The notes under the pieces: generated by a model
The model's input: the letters and a program-made list of their open reading frames with translations, nothing else
The model's database searches: none
Told to the model about the DNA's origin: nothing
Shown here: piece by piece, positions 7,166 through 15,537 of the stretch
How the letters are laid out: each line of letters begins with the position of its first letter
How positions within the stretch are numbered: the first letter of the stretch is position 1
Origin: Prevotella conceptionensis 9403948
GTDB lineage: Bacteria > Bacteroidota > Bacteroidia > Bacteroidales > Bacteroidaceae
Length of the DNA stretch: 45,664 nucleotides
Direction: 5' to 3'
Assembly (NCBI RefSeq): GCF_000312305.1
Contig: NZ_HE999446.1
Coordinates: 313,104 to 358,767, forward strand
Position numbers and translations under genes: made by a program

Positions 7166-9091
7166 TCATTTATCTAGCTCTGCATACACAGAGTTCTTGC
7201 TCTTAAATTCGGGAACAATCTCCTTCATCTTACGCACGATATTCATTTCGTCGTAAGTATGCGAGATAGATACGAGTTCCATCACGTCGGTGTTAACCTG
7301 TTCGTAATCGTACTCGCGCACCTTAGCGATGCGAATTTTGGGGTTGAACGAGGGCAGTGTACCCTCTTCGTCGTTGAGCACTTCTTCGTAAAGTTTCTCA
7401 CCAGCACGCAATCCCGTGTATTGTATCTCGATGTTCTTAGCTCCCGAAAGGCGTATCATACGCTTAGCCAAGTCGGCTATTCGCACGGGTTTGCCCATAT
7501 CGAAGACGAAAATCTCGCCGCCGTTGCCCTTCGTTCCCGCCTCAAGCACCAGCTTGCAGGCCTCGGGTATGAGCATGAAGAAACGAATGATGTTGGGGTC
7601 GGTAACGGTTACGGGGCCTCCGGCCTTAATCTGCCGTTCGAAAAGCGGAATAACAGAGCCGTTAGAGCCCAGCACATTGCCAAAACGCGTGGTAACAAAC
7701 TGCGTGTTGCCGTGCATCTTGCCCTCTTTCTCGGCCTTATCCAGGGCCTGTACGTAAATCTCGCAAATGCGTTTAGAACAGCCCATCACGTTGGTGGGGT
7801 TCACAGCCTTATCGGTAGACACCATCACGAACTTCTTTACGCCGTATTTCAGGCTGAGGTCGGCCACCACCTTCGTTCCCCACACGTTGTTTTGTATGCT
7901 CTCGCTGGGGTTGTTTTCCATCATAGGCACGTGCTTATAAGCGGCAGCATGGAACACATAGTCGGGACGGAATGTAGAGAAGATGCCCTCCATGCGGTCG
8001 CGATTGGCGATAGAGGCGATGACGGTATATGATTTAATGGCCGGATAATCGTTAGCCATCATCAGGCGGATGTCGTGTTGCGGAGTTTCAGCTTGGTCTA
8101 CCAGCATCAGTTCTGCGGGATGGAACAAACATACCTGCCTAACCATCTCGCTGCCGATACTACCTGCCGAACCCGTGATGAGTATCTTCTTACCTTTAAG
8201 AAGGTTGCCCACACTCTGCATGTCGATTTGTATCTGGTCGCGTGGCAGTAAGTCTTCGATACTGATTTCTTTCAGCGTGTTCACCACCTTGCCCGATGCA
8301 TCGGCATCCCACTCTTGCACGCCTTCGGTCATATAGATGTTCACGCCGGCCTCGATAAGCATGTCTTGCAAGCGTGTGTTGTCGCGAAACACCTCGTTGC
8401 GCAAGGGCGACACCAACACGGCATTGATGCGGTTCTCCTTAATGACACGGAGAAGTTCGTCGTTTACCTCATACACTTTCTTGCCCATGAGGTAATGGTT
8501 GGCAAAGCCTTCCTCGTGAGAGATGAAACCGAAAAGGCGGAACTGTTGCGGCTTTTGGGCGGTAATGTTCTTTGCAAGTCCCACACCGCCCTCGCGTACG
8601 CCATAAATCAGTGCGCGCTTGGCCTGTCCGGTATCGAACACCGTATCATAAATACCCTTTATCATGATGCGGAAAGTCCACAGCAAGATGGTGGTAACGA
8701 GATAGATGGAAACAATATGGCGCAGATGCAACGGAACAATGTGCTGATGAACTGCGGGTAAGAAGATGATGGGGTAATGCAGAACGACAACGATGACAAA
8801 CCCCAAACCCATAGCATAGGCCACGCGTTTGAGGTCGACAAACGACGAATAGCGTATCACACCAGCATAGGTGTGGAACACGCGGAAACCTATGATGTTG
8901 AACAACTGATAAAACAACAGCGTGTTAAAGATGGGCACGATGTTTGTGGCTGTGCGCGAGAAACGAAAAAACAAGGTACACACGAAAAGACCGCCAAACA
9001 AACAGATAATGCAGTCGATAAGGAAAATGCACCAGTAAGGCAACGAGTCTTTACGGAAGTACCAGTTTATAAACTTGCTAAATGGATTCAT
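7166..9091 (-). CDS. UDP-sugar 4,6-dehydratase, CapD/PglF/WbpM type
   Basis: The 641-residue protein has four N-terminal membrane segments (about residues 15-145), a first Rossmann-like domain, and a C-terminal extended SDR domain. The NAD-binding motif ITGSAGSIGSE is near residue 305, FHAAAYKHVP near 385, and MVSTDKAVNPTNVMG follows. Family members remove water from UDP-GlcNAc to give the 4-keto-6-deoxy sugar, at the inner membrane face. The next upstream genes encode the aminotransferase, acetyltransferase and phosphoglycosyltransferase expected to use this product, so the most likely role is the first step to UDP-diacetylbacillosamine. A related branch makes other deoxyamino sugars such as AATGal. 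Confidence 0.9.
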   Translation of the reverse strand: MNPFSKFINWYFRKDSLPYWCIFLIDCIICLFGGLFVCTLFFRFSRTATNIVPIFNTLLFYQLFNIIGFRVFHTYAGVIRYSSFVDLKRVAYAMGLGFVIVVVLHYPIIFLPAVHQHIVPLHLRHIVSIYLVTTILLWTFRIMIKGIYDTVFDTGQAKRALIYGVREGGVGLAKNITAQKPQQFRLFGFISHEEGFANHYLMGKKVYEVNDELLRVIKENRINAVLVSPLRNEVFRDNTRLQDMLIEAGVNIYMTEGVQEWDADASGKVVNTLKEISIEDLLPRDQIQIDMQSVGNLLKGKKILITGSAGSIGSEMVRQVCLFHPAELMLVDQAETPQHDIRLMMANDYPAIKSYTVIASIANRDRMEGIFSTFRPDYVFHAAAYKHVPMMENNPSESIQNNVWGTKVVADLSLKYGVKKFVMVSTDKAVNPTNVMGCSKRICEIYVQALDKAEKEGKMHGNTQFVTTRFGNVLGSNGSVIPLFERQIKAGGPVTVTDPNIIRFFMLIPEACKLVLEAGTKGNGGEIFVFDMGKPVRIADLAKRMIRLSGAKNIEIQYTGLRAGEKLYEEVLNDEEGTLPSFNPKIRIAKVREYDYEQVNTDVMELVSISHTYDEMNIVRKMKEIVPEFKSKNSVYAELDK

Positions 9092-9118
9092 AGTGGTGTT
9101 AGTTAACAGACTGATTTT

Positions 9119-9356
9119 CTGAGTTTTTAAGTTTCTAAGCTTGTAAGTTTCTGAAGTTATAAAGTTCTTGAATTGGGGAGTTCCTAATTCTAAATCTTTA
9201 TTACTTATTCGTTTTATATCTCTGAGTTCCTTTGTTCTTTTATGATGCTTTCTTAATCACTGAAACTAACGGACATATCACCGACTAACGCGGTGAAAGC
9301 TGAAGACACAAAACGTCCCAACCCAAAAACTTAAAAACTCATGAACTCAATCGACT
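9119..9356. repeat. Divergent octamer-array pair between dehydratase and aminotransferase genes
   Basis: Left part (9119-9175): weak plus-oriented units AGTTTTTA, AGTTTCTA, AGCTTGTA. Right part (about 9322-9356): minus-oriented units CTTAAAAA, CTCATGAA, CTCAATCG, which touch the aminotransferase stop. The middle (9180-9320) is AT-rich and shows nothing else. Confidence 0.5.
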
Positions 9357-10481
9357 CTATTTCATCTCTCTAACTATTCTTTCTATGTCTTGGTCGCTTA
9401 CGTAAGGACCAGATGGTAAGCATAGGCCTTGTGCGAAGAGCCTTTCTGATACGCCGTTGACGTATGCAGGCGCATCCTTAAACACGGGTTGCGTGTGCAT
9501 GGGTTTCCACAATGGGCGGCTTTCTATGCCCACCCTCTCCAAATGTTGACGCATCTGTTCGTAATCGCGGCCTGTTTTCTTGGGGTCGATAAGTACAGTG
9601 TTGAGCCAATAGTTGGGGTCCATATATTCTTCGGGAGCAACGTGCAAGTCTATTCCATCAACATCGGCAAACAACTGAGCGTAAAGTTGGGTAGTGTGAC
9701 GATGGTGGGCGATATGTTCGCGTGCGATGGTCATCTGTCCACGGCCAATACCTGCGCAGATATTGCTCATACGATAGTTGTAACCAATCTCCTTGTGCAA
9801 GTAGTAGGGCATAGGCTCACGAGCCTGCGTAGCAAAGAACATGATGCGTTTCTTCGTTTCTTCGTCGGGACAAATCAATGCACCGCCACCGCTGGTGGTT
9901 ATCATCTTATTGCCGTTGAAACTCATGATACCGAACTGACCGAAGGTGCCAGTCATGCGCCCCTTGTACTCTGAACCGAAAGCTTCTGCCGAATCTTCCA
10001 CCACGGGTATGCCGTAGCGGTTGGCAATTTCCATTATCTCGTCGATGTAGGCGGGCATACCATATAGATATACCAACATGATGGCTTTGGGTTTCTTGCC
10101 TGTTTTGGCGATGCGGTCTTTGATTGCCTCCTCCAAGAGGTTGGGGTCCATGTTCCATGTGCGGTCTTCGCTGTCTACGAACACGGGCGTTGCACCTTGA
10201 TAGGTTATGGGGTTTGCCGAGGCCGAGAAGGTAAACGACTGGCAAATAACCTCATCGCCTGCCTTTACGCCTAGGGCTACCAATGCCAAGTGAATGGCCG
10301 CCGTACCAGCCGACAGGGCCACGACGTGCTTGCCCTGCCCCACAAATGCCTCCAAGTCTTTTTCAAAGGCATTGACGTTTGGGCCTAAGGGCACTACCCA
10401 ATTGGTGTCGAACGCCTCTTGAATGTACTGCATTTCGTTGCCGCTCATGTGAGCGAGGCATAAATAAATCTTATTATCCAT
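9357..10481 (-). CDS. DegT/DnrJ/EryC1/StrS aminotransferase, PglE-like
   Basis: The 374-residue protein is a PLP-dependent sugar aminotransferase. The N-terminus HMSGNEMQYIQEAF then NWVVPLGPNV matches PglE-type enzymes. The PLP site follows: ALSAGTAAIHLAL, VEDSAEAFGS with the ring-binding Asp, and FNGNKMITTSGGG with the Schiff-base Lys near residue 192. Expected reaction: amination of the UDP-4-keto-6-deoxy sugar from the neighbouring dehydratase, using glutamate. It is separated from its neighbours by array-filled gaps of about 265-270 bases on both sides rather than tightly packed. Full length, no damage seen. Confidence 0.9.
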   Translation of the reverse strand: MDNKIYLCLAHMSGNEMQYIQEAFDTNWVVPLGPNVNAFEKDLEAFVGQGKHVVALSAGTAAIHLALVALGVKAGDEVICQSFTFSASANPITYQGATPVFVDSEDRTWNMDPNLLEEAIKDRIAKTGKKPKAIMLVYLYGMPAYIDEIMEIANRYGIPVVEDSAEAFGSEYKGRMTGTFGQFGIMSFNGNKMITTSGGGALICPDEETKKRIMFFATQAREPMPYYLHKEIGYNYRMSNICAGIGRGQMTIAREHIAHHRHTTQLYAQLFADVDGIDLHVAPEEYMDPNYWLNTVLIDPKKTGRDYEQMRQHLERVGIESRPLWKPMHTQPVFKDAPAYVNGVSERLFAQGLCLPSGPYVSDQDIERIVREMK

Positions 10482-10565
10482 AATTATCTAGTTTTTTCAA
10501 AGAATTTCATTATTATAATTGGTGGGGTGATTGGTTGACGAGTAAGGAGGCATTTGGTTTAGTAA

Positions 10566-10679
10566 GCTAGTGGGTTAGTTTATCTAGTCTTACTAGGTTT
10601 CTAGTTGTTCTAGTTATTCTAGTTGTCCTAGTTTCAACTAGTTGACGAGTTAATAAGTTAACCAGTTGGCAAGTTGGTA
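10566..10679 (+). repeat. Octamer/nonamer array, plus-oriented
   Basis: The left half repeats 9-bp words (CTAGTTGTT, CTAGTTATT, CTAGTTGTC). The right half has 8-bp units AGTTGACG, AGTTAATA, AGTTAACC, AGTTGGCA. It faces the minus-oriented array at 10715-10768. Confidence 0.75.
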
Positions 10680-10714
10680 GGCAAACCATCCTTCCCCTTA
10701 AAAGGGCGTTAGCC

Positions 10715-10768
10715 ATTTTTTCACCTTTTCACCCTTTCACTTTTTCACCCTTTCACCCTTTCACCTTT
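10715..10768 (-). repeat. TTTTCACC-type octamer array overlapping a gene end
   Basis: Units TTTTCACC, CTTTCACT, TTTTCACC, CTTTCACC and CTTTCACC repeat with exact 8-bp period. On the minus strand these read GGTGAAAA, which fits RGTKRAMR. The array covers the last codons and stop of the acetyltransferase gene (stop at 10753-10755). Confidence 0.85.
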
Positions 10769-11415
10769 AAATCTCTTTTCACTCTTGCCGGCACACCCAC
10801 ATAAAGCGAATGGTCGGCGGTATCGTCCATCACAACCGCGCCGGCACCAATTTGCGTATCGTTGCCAATAGTCTTGTACTGCACAACAGCAGAGTTTAGT
10901 CCGAAGAAATTGCCGTCGCCTACTTTAACTCCTCCCGATAAGCGGACGCCAGGCATGAACGCATTAAACGAACCTACTTGTACATCGTGGCGAATGTTTG
11001 CATCGCCATTAAAGAGGTTGAAATTGCCGATGCGTACATTGCACGACACTACGCAATGGGGCATAAATAGGTTTCCCTCGCCCATCGTGAACGAAGGGGC
11101 ATGCCATAGTTCGACTGTTGGGTCGATGATGTTGGGGAAGTAGACATTGGGATTAGTGATTGACTGCCTTACACGCTGCATAACTTGCGGTGAGCCAAAA
11201 GCCAATACTACGGCCAACGGCTCGGTAACGGCATTCAGTTGGGCAGCACCTCCCAGCACCTTCCCCATCTCGTTGCTACTGCCTTGGGGCAAACCATCGT
11301 CGTAGAAACCAACAAGTTGCCACACTTCCTTGTTGGCAGCGTGGTTTATCCTTTGCAGGGTGCAGGCAATTTCGCGCCCCATCCCGCCAGAACCAAATAT
11401 CGCAATGCGTTTCAT
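10753..11415 (-). CDS. Sugar O/N-acetyltransferase, PglD-like left-handed beta-helix
   Basis: The 220-residue protein has an N-terminal Rossmann-like part (KRIAIFGSGGMGREIACTL) and a C-terminal hexapeptide-repeat beta helix: VRIGNFNLFNGDANIRHDV, VKVGDGNFFGLNS, TIGNDTQIGAGAVVM, ending in YVGVPARVKRDLK. This is the PglD/NeuD architecture. PglD N-acetylates the C4 amino group of the UDP-sugar made by PglF and PglE. The start is 3 bases after the stop of the phosphoglycosyltransferase gene, so both are co-transcribed. The final codons (KVKG and stop) lie within an octamer array, suggesting the array grew into the gene end. Confidence 0.88.
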   Translation of the reverse strand: MKRIAIFGSGGMGREIACTLQRINHAANKEVWQLVGFYDDGLPQGSSNEMGKVLGGAAQLNAVTEPLAVVLAFGSPQVMQRVRQSITNPNVYFPNIIDPTVELWHAPSFTMGEGNLFMPHCVVSCNVRIGNFNLFNGDANIRHDVQVGSFNAFMPGVRLSGGVKVGDGNFFGLNSAVVQYKTIGNDTQIGAGAVVMDDTADHSLYVGVPARVKRDLKVKG

Positions 11416-11418
11416 TCT

Positions 11419-12027
11419 TTAATTACTTCCGTTAAAAGGCTCTATCGTGGCTTGTCCTTCGGCCGAAATGCCATCACGTTTCAGCACAGCCTTGATGGTA
11501 TAGTATATCACCTTCATGTCGGTGAGAAACGAAACATGGTCTACATACCACACATCGTATTCAAATTTCTGTGTCCACGAGATGGCGTTGCGCCCGTGAC
11601 ACTGCGCCCATCCAGAGATGCCTGGCCGCACTTCGTGCCTTCGTGCTTGCGAAGGCGAATACAAAGCCAAGTATTGGGGAAGTAGCGGACGTGGCCCTAT
11701 CAGCGACATGTCGCCTTTAAGCACATTAAAGAGCTGAGGTAGCTCATCGATAGACGTAGAGCGAACAAAGCTACCAACGGGAGTTAGTCGTTTGTCATCG
11801 GGTAATAGTTGTCCCTGCTCATCGCGTTCGTCGGTCATCGTCTTATACTTAATCACCTTAAATATCTTTCCATTCTTCCCAGGACGTTCCTGCAAGAAGA
11901 AAGCTCCCCCACCCTTATTGGCGAAATGCAACCAGAGGGTTACGACTAATAGCAAGGGACTGATACATATAAGGACAATTAAAGCGACACTAAAATCTAT
12001 CAGGCGTTTAAAGAAATGCTTGTACAT
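11419..12027 (-). CDS. Initiating phosphoglycosyltransferase, PglC/WcaJ catalytic-domain type
   Basis: The 202-residue protein is a short bacterial sugar transferase. One N-terminal membrane helix (about 9-32) is followed by the catalytic core: FFLQERPGKNGKIFKVIKYK, where the Asp-Glu pair of the family is replaced around QERPG, then RSTSIDELPQLFNVLKGDMS, IGPRP and EVRPGISGWAQ. Such enzymes transfer a sugar-1-phosphate from UDP onto undecaprenyl phosphate at the inner leaflet and so start glycan assembly. The small size fits the monotopic PglC type. Next to PglD-, PglE- and PglF-like genes the likely donor is UDP-diacetylbacillosamine, by inference from context. Confidence 0.9.
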   Translation of the reverse strand: MYKHFFKRLIDFSVALIVLICISPLLLVVTLWLHFANKGGGAFFLQERPGKNGKIFKVIKYKTMTDERDEQGQLLPDDKRLTPVGSFVRSTSIDELPQLFNVLKGDMSLIGPRPLLPQYLALYSPSQARRHEVRPGISGWAQCHGRNAISWTQKFEYDVWYVDHVSFLTDMKVIYYTIKAVLKRDGISAEGQATIEPFNGSN

Positions 12028-12048
12028 ATATAACTTGGGATTAAACGT

Positions 12049-12125
12049 AGGGCTTTGAAACTTGGAGTAAGCCCTTTTTATAGCTTTGTAGTGCGACTAC
12101 TAGCGGTTTGTAGCTGCACTACAAA
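12049..12125. repeat. Two hairpins in the gap upstream of the phosphoglycosyltransferase
   Basis: AGGGCTT (12049-12055) pairs with AAGCCCT (12069-12075) and is followed by TTTTTA on the plus strand. TTTGTAGTGC (12085-12094) pairs perfectly with GCACTACAAA (12116-12125). They could shape the leader of the minus-strand transcript. The rest of 12126-12266 shows no feature. Confidence 0.5.
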
Positions 12126-12266
12126 TGGCTTGTTGGGTGCGTACACGTGCCTTATAGCACCGCTACAAGTAGCCTGTACCAATGCCTACATATACGCGTT
12201 AAGGTATGTTACTTAGAGATACTAATCTTATTTACGATAAACAATAGGGCACCATGCGACAGGTTC

Positions 12267-13466
12267 TTATCTGTTCTTTTTCGTCTGCTCCAATGCTTGA
12301 TACTCTGCAAGCAAGGCTTGCCACACTTTCTCCTGCTCGTACCTTTGTTGTATCATCGGCCGTGCCATGACAGCCATCTTGGCAACCGCATCGCGCTCTT
12401 TCAAGAAAACTTCTATTGCTGCCAGCAATGCCGTTTCGTCTTTTGGGGAAATTATCTTGCCATTGGTACCATCAACAACAATTTCATTACATCCATTAAT
12501 GTCGGTAACAATAGAAGGTAGCCCCATAGCACCTGCCTGCATCACCACATTGGGGAATCCTTCCCGGTAACTGGGGAACACAAGCGCATCGGCGGCCAAC
12601 AGGTAAGGACGCACATCGGTTTGATAACCCACATACTTAACGCTTGGCGCTGTTTTGAAAAACTCTTCGTTCCCATCGTTCAAAGGGTCGAGTTCGGTTT
12701 CGAAAGTACCAACCAAGATGAGTTTACACTGAGGCTGATCGGTTTGAAGCTTGCGCATACAAGCGGCCAACTCGTTCATTCCCTTGTCTCCCACGATACG
12801 CCCAACGAAGACGAAAGCGAAATCATCGGCAGACAAGCCCAACGATGCACGAATAGCTGCTCGCTTGTTGGCAACTTCTGCTTGGGTGGGCTGTTCTTTA
12901 TCTACGCGCGCCACACTTTCGGCAGAGAAATATTCAGTGTCTATGCCGTTGATGTTGCCGTTAAGCACCACTTTCAATGGTTTCTTCGTAATATGGTCGT
13001 GCTCCAATGCCATTTTCACGCCATTGCCTTCGGGAATTACCTTTGTTGCACAAAAGCAGGTGATGCGCTCCATCGTCATCAATATTATACGGAGCATGCC
13101 TTGCGCGCCTTGATAGCGCAAACCCGTAACAGTATAAATGCGATGGGGCACGCGCGTAAGCTTGCCTGCCATCATGGCCAGCAAACTTCCCTTAGGCGTG
13201 TTGGCATGTACGATGAATGGGCGTTCGCGCTTAAATATCTTACATAAGTTCCACAAACTTTTCAAATCTGCCCATAGTGAAATCTCTCGATGCATGGGCA
13301 CTTCAATCACTCGCACCCCTTCTCTTTCGGCTACATTCATTAGGCGACCCGTATTGTTAGACAGGCCTACCACTTCATAATGTTGGTTCATGAAATGTAG
13401 CTGCCCCTTAATGAGCGTGTCGAGGCTGATATCTGAGGTTGTTACCCTGATTAGTTTCTTCTTCAT
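12267..13466 (-). CDS. GT4 family glycosyltransferase
   Basis: The 399-residue protein has the GT-B fold of family GT4. The N-terminal half has KSLWNLCKIFKRERPFIVHA, and the C-terminal donor half has FAFVFVGRIVGDKGMNEL, LILVGTFE, and the EX7E-type site in ADALVFPSYREGFPNVVMQA. These retaining enzymes use nucleotide sugars at the cytoplasmic membrane face. The text HANTPKGSLLAMMAGK with TVTGLRYQG resembles enzymes that add an early sugar to a lipid-linked acceptor, so it may act directly after the initiating transferase 240 bases downstream. That order is inference. Full length. Confidence 0.88.
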   Translation of the reverse strand: MKKKLIRVTTSDISLDTLIKGQLHFMNQHYEVVGLSNNTGRLMNVAEREGVRVIEVPMHREISLWADLKSLWNLCKIFKRERPFIVHANTPKGSLLAMMAGKLTRVPHRIYTVTGLRYQGAQGMLRIILMTMERITCFCATKVIPEGNGVKMALEHDHITKKPLKVVLNGNINGIDTEYFSAESVARVDKEQPTQAEVANKRAAIRASLGLSADDFAFVFVGRIVGDKGMNELAACMRKLQTDQPQCKLILVGTFETELDPLNDGNEEFFKTAPSVKYVGYQTDVRPYLLAADALVFPSYREGFPNVVMQAGAMGLPSIVTDINGCNEIVVDGTNGKIISPKDETALLAAIEVFLKERDAVAKMAVMARPMIQQRYEQEKVWQALLAEYQALEQTKKNR

Positions 13467-13562
13467 TATAATTTATAGACTATGGAACGTCTGGCACTAT
13501 CTATCGTTCGCGCTTGCCTTGCAGAGATTTTTGCCATGTAGCTCTCTTGACGTGTAACATGC

Positions 13563-14636
13563 CTATGGAACCAATTCCTTATATACCGACTCGTAGCCAT
13601 CCACCATCTTATTAATGTCGAACATCATGGCACGTTGGTAGCACTTGTCGGCTATCTGGTCATAATACGCCTTGTCGTCATGCAACTGACGAATGATGGC
13701 CGCCAAAGCCTCGGCATCTCCATGTGGGAACAACACGCCATAACCCTTTGTCACCTCACGCAATCCGTCTACATCACTCGCAACAAACGGACGTCCCGAC
13801 GACATGCCTTCGATATTTGAGAGGGAAAGGCCTTCCCAATGCGACGACATTACCACAACATCGGCTGATTTCAACACCTGTGGTACGTCTGAACGGATTC
13901 CTAGTAAACGAACTCGGTCCTCAACACTTGCGGATACGATAACACTTTCGAGTTCTGCTCGTCTAACTCCATCGCCTACCAGCCATAATTGGTATTGAGT
14001 GGGAAGCAGCGCAATGGCACGTATGAGCGTGTCTTGGTCTTTTGCCTCGCGAAACCCAGCCACCATAACCGTAGCGAACACATCGGGAGTACGAAGCCCG
14101 TCTGCCTCTTCTGCAACATAGAACCGCTGCACGTCTACCCCATTGTTAATGGTAAGCACTTCGGAGGCATACTTGTCACCAATATGCTCTAACAGCTTTT
14201 CTTTTGCTATGTCGGATATGCAAACAATCTTATCATAGCGGCGATACATCCAACGATCTATCCACCCATAGCCTTTTAGCGTGCGGCGACGATTGTTGGT
14301 GGAGTGCTCGGTTGTCACCAGCTTCGTGTTAAACTTCCCTTTTGCCATAGCAGCAAACAGCTGTGGCGAGGTGTTATGCGTGTGCACAATGTCGTATTGT
14401 GGCATCAGGCGTTTAAGCCTCTTAATATGCTTCAGGTTATACACCCCTTCACTATCTGAAAACTCTATCACGCCACAGCCCCCGTCAACCAATGCCTGTT
14501 TAAAGATAGAAGATCCGCCAACAAAAGCCACCACATCTACCACGTGTCCCCTCGCTTTAAGCTTTAAGGACAAGTCAACAACAATCTTTTCTGCACCACC
14601 CGTTTGTAGGGAAGTAATAACTTGAAGAATGCGCAT
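13563..14636 (-). CDS. GT4 family glycosyltransferase
   Basis: The 357-residue GT-B protein opens with MRILQVITSLQTGGAEKIV, typical of GT4 enzymes of capsule and O-antigen loci. The donor half carries ATVMVAGFREAKDQDTLI, LWLVGDGVRRAEL, VRLLGIRSDVPQVLKSADVV and SSHWEGLSLSNIEGMSSGRP with the two conserved Glu. It adds one sugar to the lipid-linked repeat in the cytoplasm; the sugar cannot be read from the sequence. The start is 12 bases after the stop of the upstream GT2 gene, so they form one operon. A 96-base gap follows before the next GT4 gene. Confidence 0.9.
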   Translation of the reverse strand: MRILQVITSLQTGGAEKIVVDLSLKLKARGHVVDVVAFVGGSSIFKQALVDGGCGVIEFSDSEGVYNLKHIKRLKRLMPQYDIVHTHNTSPQLFAAMAKGKFNTKLVTTEHSTNNRRRTLKGYGWIDRWMYRRYDKIVCISDIAKEKLLEHIGDKYASEVLTINNGVDVQRFYVAEEADGLRTPDVFATVMVAGFREAKDQDTLIRAIALLPTQYQLWLVGDGVRRAELESVIVSASVEDRVRLLGIRSDVPQVLKSADVVVMSSHWEGLSLSNIEGMSSGRPFVASDVDGLREVTKGYGVLFPHGDAEALAAIIRQLHDDKAYYDQIADKCYQRAMMFDINKMVDGYESVYKELVP

Positions 14637-14648
14637 ATTTAAATCTCT

Positions 14649-15524
14649 CTACTTATCTTTTACTGAGCGAATGTCCTTCATGTGCATCAGCCAACCTAAG
14701 GGACACACACACTTCCATAGCCATCCTATTTTGGCAACGTTTTTCTTCCCTTTACAACAGAACCTAAATCGCCAATAGTTTGTTGCAGCCTTTACCTTCT
14801 CTTTAAAAGGAAGTTTAAGCGATAACATTTCCGCATAACAAGTTGTACTGGCGATGGGGCTTTTCATCCGTATCTCTACAATTCGCGCGGTAAGTCCTTC
14901 TGGTTGATATTCTGCAACATAAATCGCTTCATTAAAATACCGCAACTTATACTTGCGGGCAATCCTGTTCCAGACTAGAACTTCTGGACAAAACTTCTCA
15001 CCCTCTATTTCGGGGAAAGGAAACTCACGCATCACGTCTGTTCGGAATACCTCAGACAGGTCGCCCGCCACATGGTACTTACTCCTTATGTCTATCGAAT
15101 TACAGTCTATAACAGGTGCAGGCAATCCAGAACCAACAATACGGCCATCGGGATAAGCATCAACGCCGGCCACTCCGCCAAAATCTCTGTCGTCTTTTAT
15201 CTGTTCATATACCTCGGCTACTCGCTTTAAGGCATCTGGTGGCAACATGTCGTCACTATCGACAATAAAAAACAGTTCTCCCTTGGCATGTTTAACGCCT
15301 TCGTTGATGGCCCGATGTTTCCCACCATTGCGTTTGAATACATACTTGATTGGGACAACGCCCTCCTCAACAAATTTCTCCACCACATCGTGCGTGTTAT
15401 CTGTTGAGCCGTCGTCGACTATTAGCCATTCGAAGTCTTTGAAAGATTGTTTTCGCAATGAGGTAAAGAGTCGTGACAGAAGTTGCTCCCGATTATAGGT
15501 GGGAGTGAAAACAGTTATAAGCAT
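14649..15524 (-). CDS. GT2 family glycosyltransferase
   Basis: The 291-residue protein has a GT-A fold. MLITVFTPTYNREQLLSRL binds the nucleotide, WLIVDDGSTDNT is the first Asp motif (about residues 34-45), and FFIVDSDDMLPPDAL contains the metal-binding D-x-D (about 90). The C-terminal third (FKEKVKAATNYWRFRFCC, WLWKCVCPLGWLMH) is hydrophobic and probably membrane-associated. Inverting transfer from a UDP- or dTDP-sugar is expected. It is 13 bases from the acyltransferase stop. This gene is noticeably more AT-rich than the bacillosamine genes and marks the beginning of the AT-rich interior of the locus. Confidence 0.88.
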   Translation of the reverse strand: MLITVFTPTYNREQLLSRLFTSLRKQSFKDFEWLIVDDGSTDNTHDVVEKFVEEGVVPIKYVFKRNGGKHRAINEGVKHAKGELFFIVDSDDMLPPDALKRVAEVYEQIKDDRDFGGVAGVDAYPDGRIVGSGLPAPVIDCNSIDIRSKYHVAGDLSEVFRTDVMREFPFPEIEGEKFCPEVLVWNRIARKYKLRYFNEAIYVAEYQPEGLTARIVEIRMKSPIASTTCYAEMLSLKLPFKEKVKAATNYWRFRFCCKGKKNVAKIGWLWKCVCPLGWLMHMKDIRSVKDK

Positions 15525-15537
15525 TCTCTATGAAAAT

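Noticed and set aside
5841..9091. Long plus-strand frames opposite the nucleotidyltransferase and dehydratase genes (for example 7259-8032)
   Set aside because: Antisense frames with unlikely composition, rich in His, Val and Arg, over strongly conserved minus-strand proteins.
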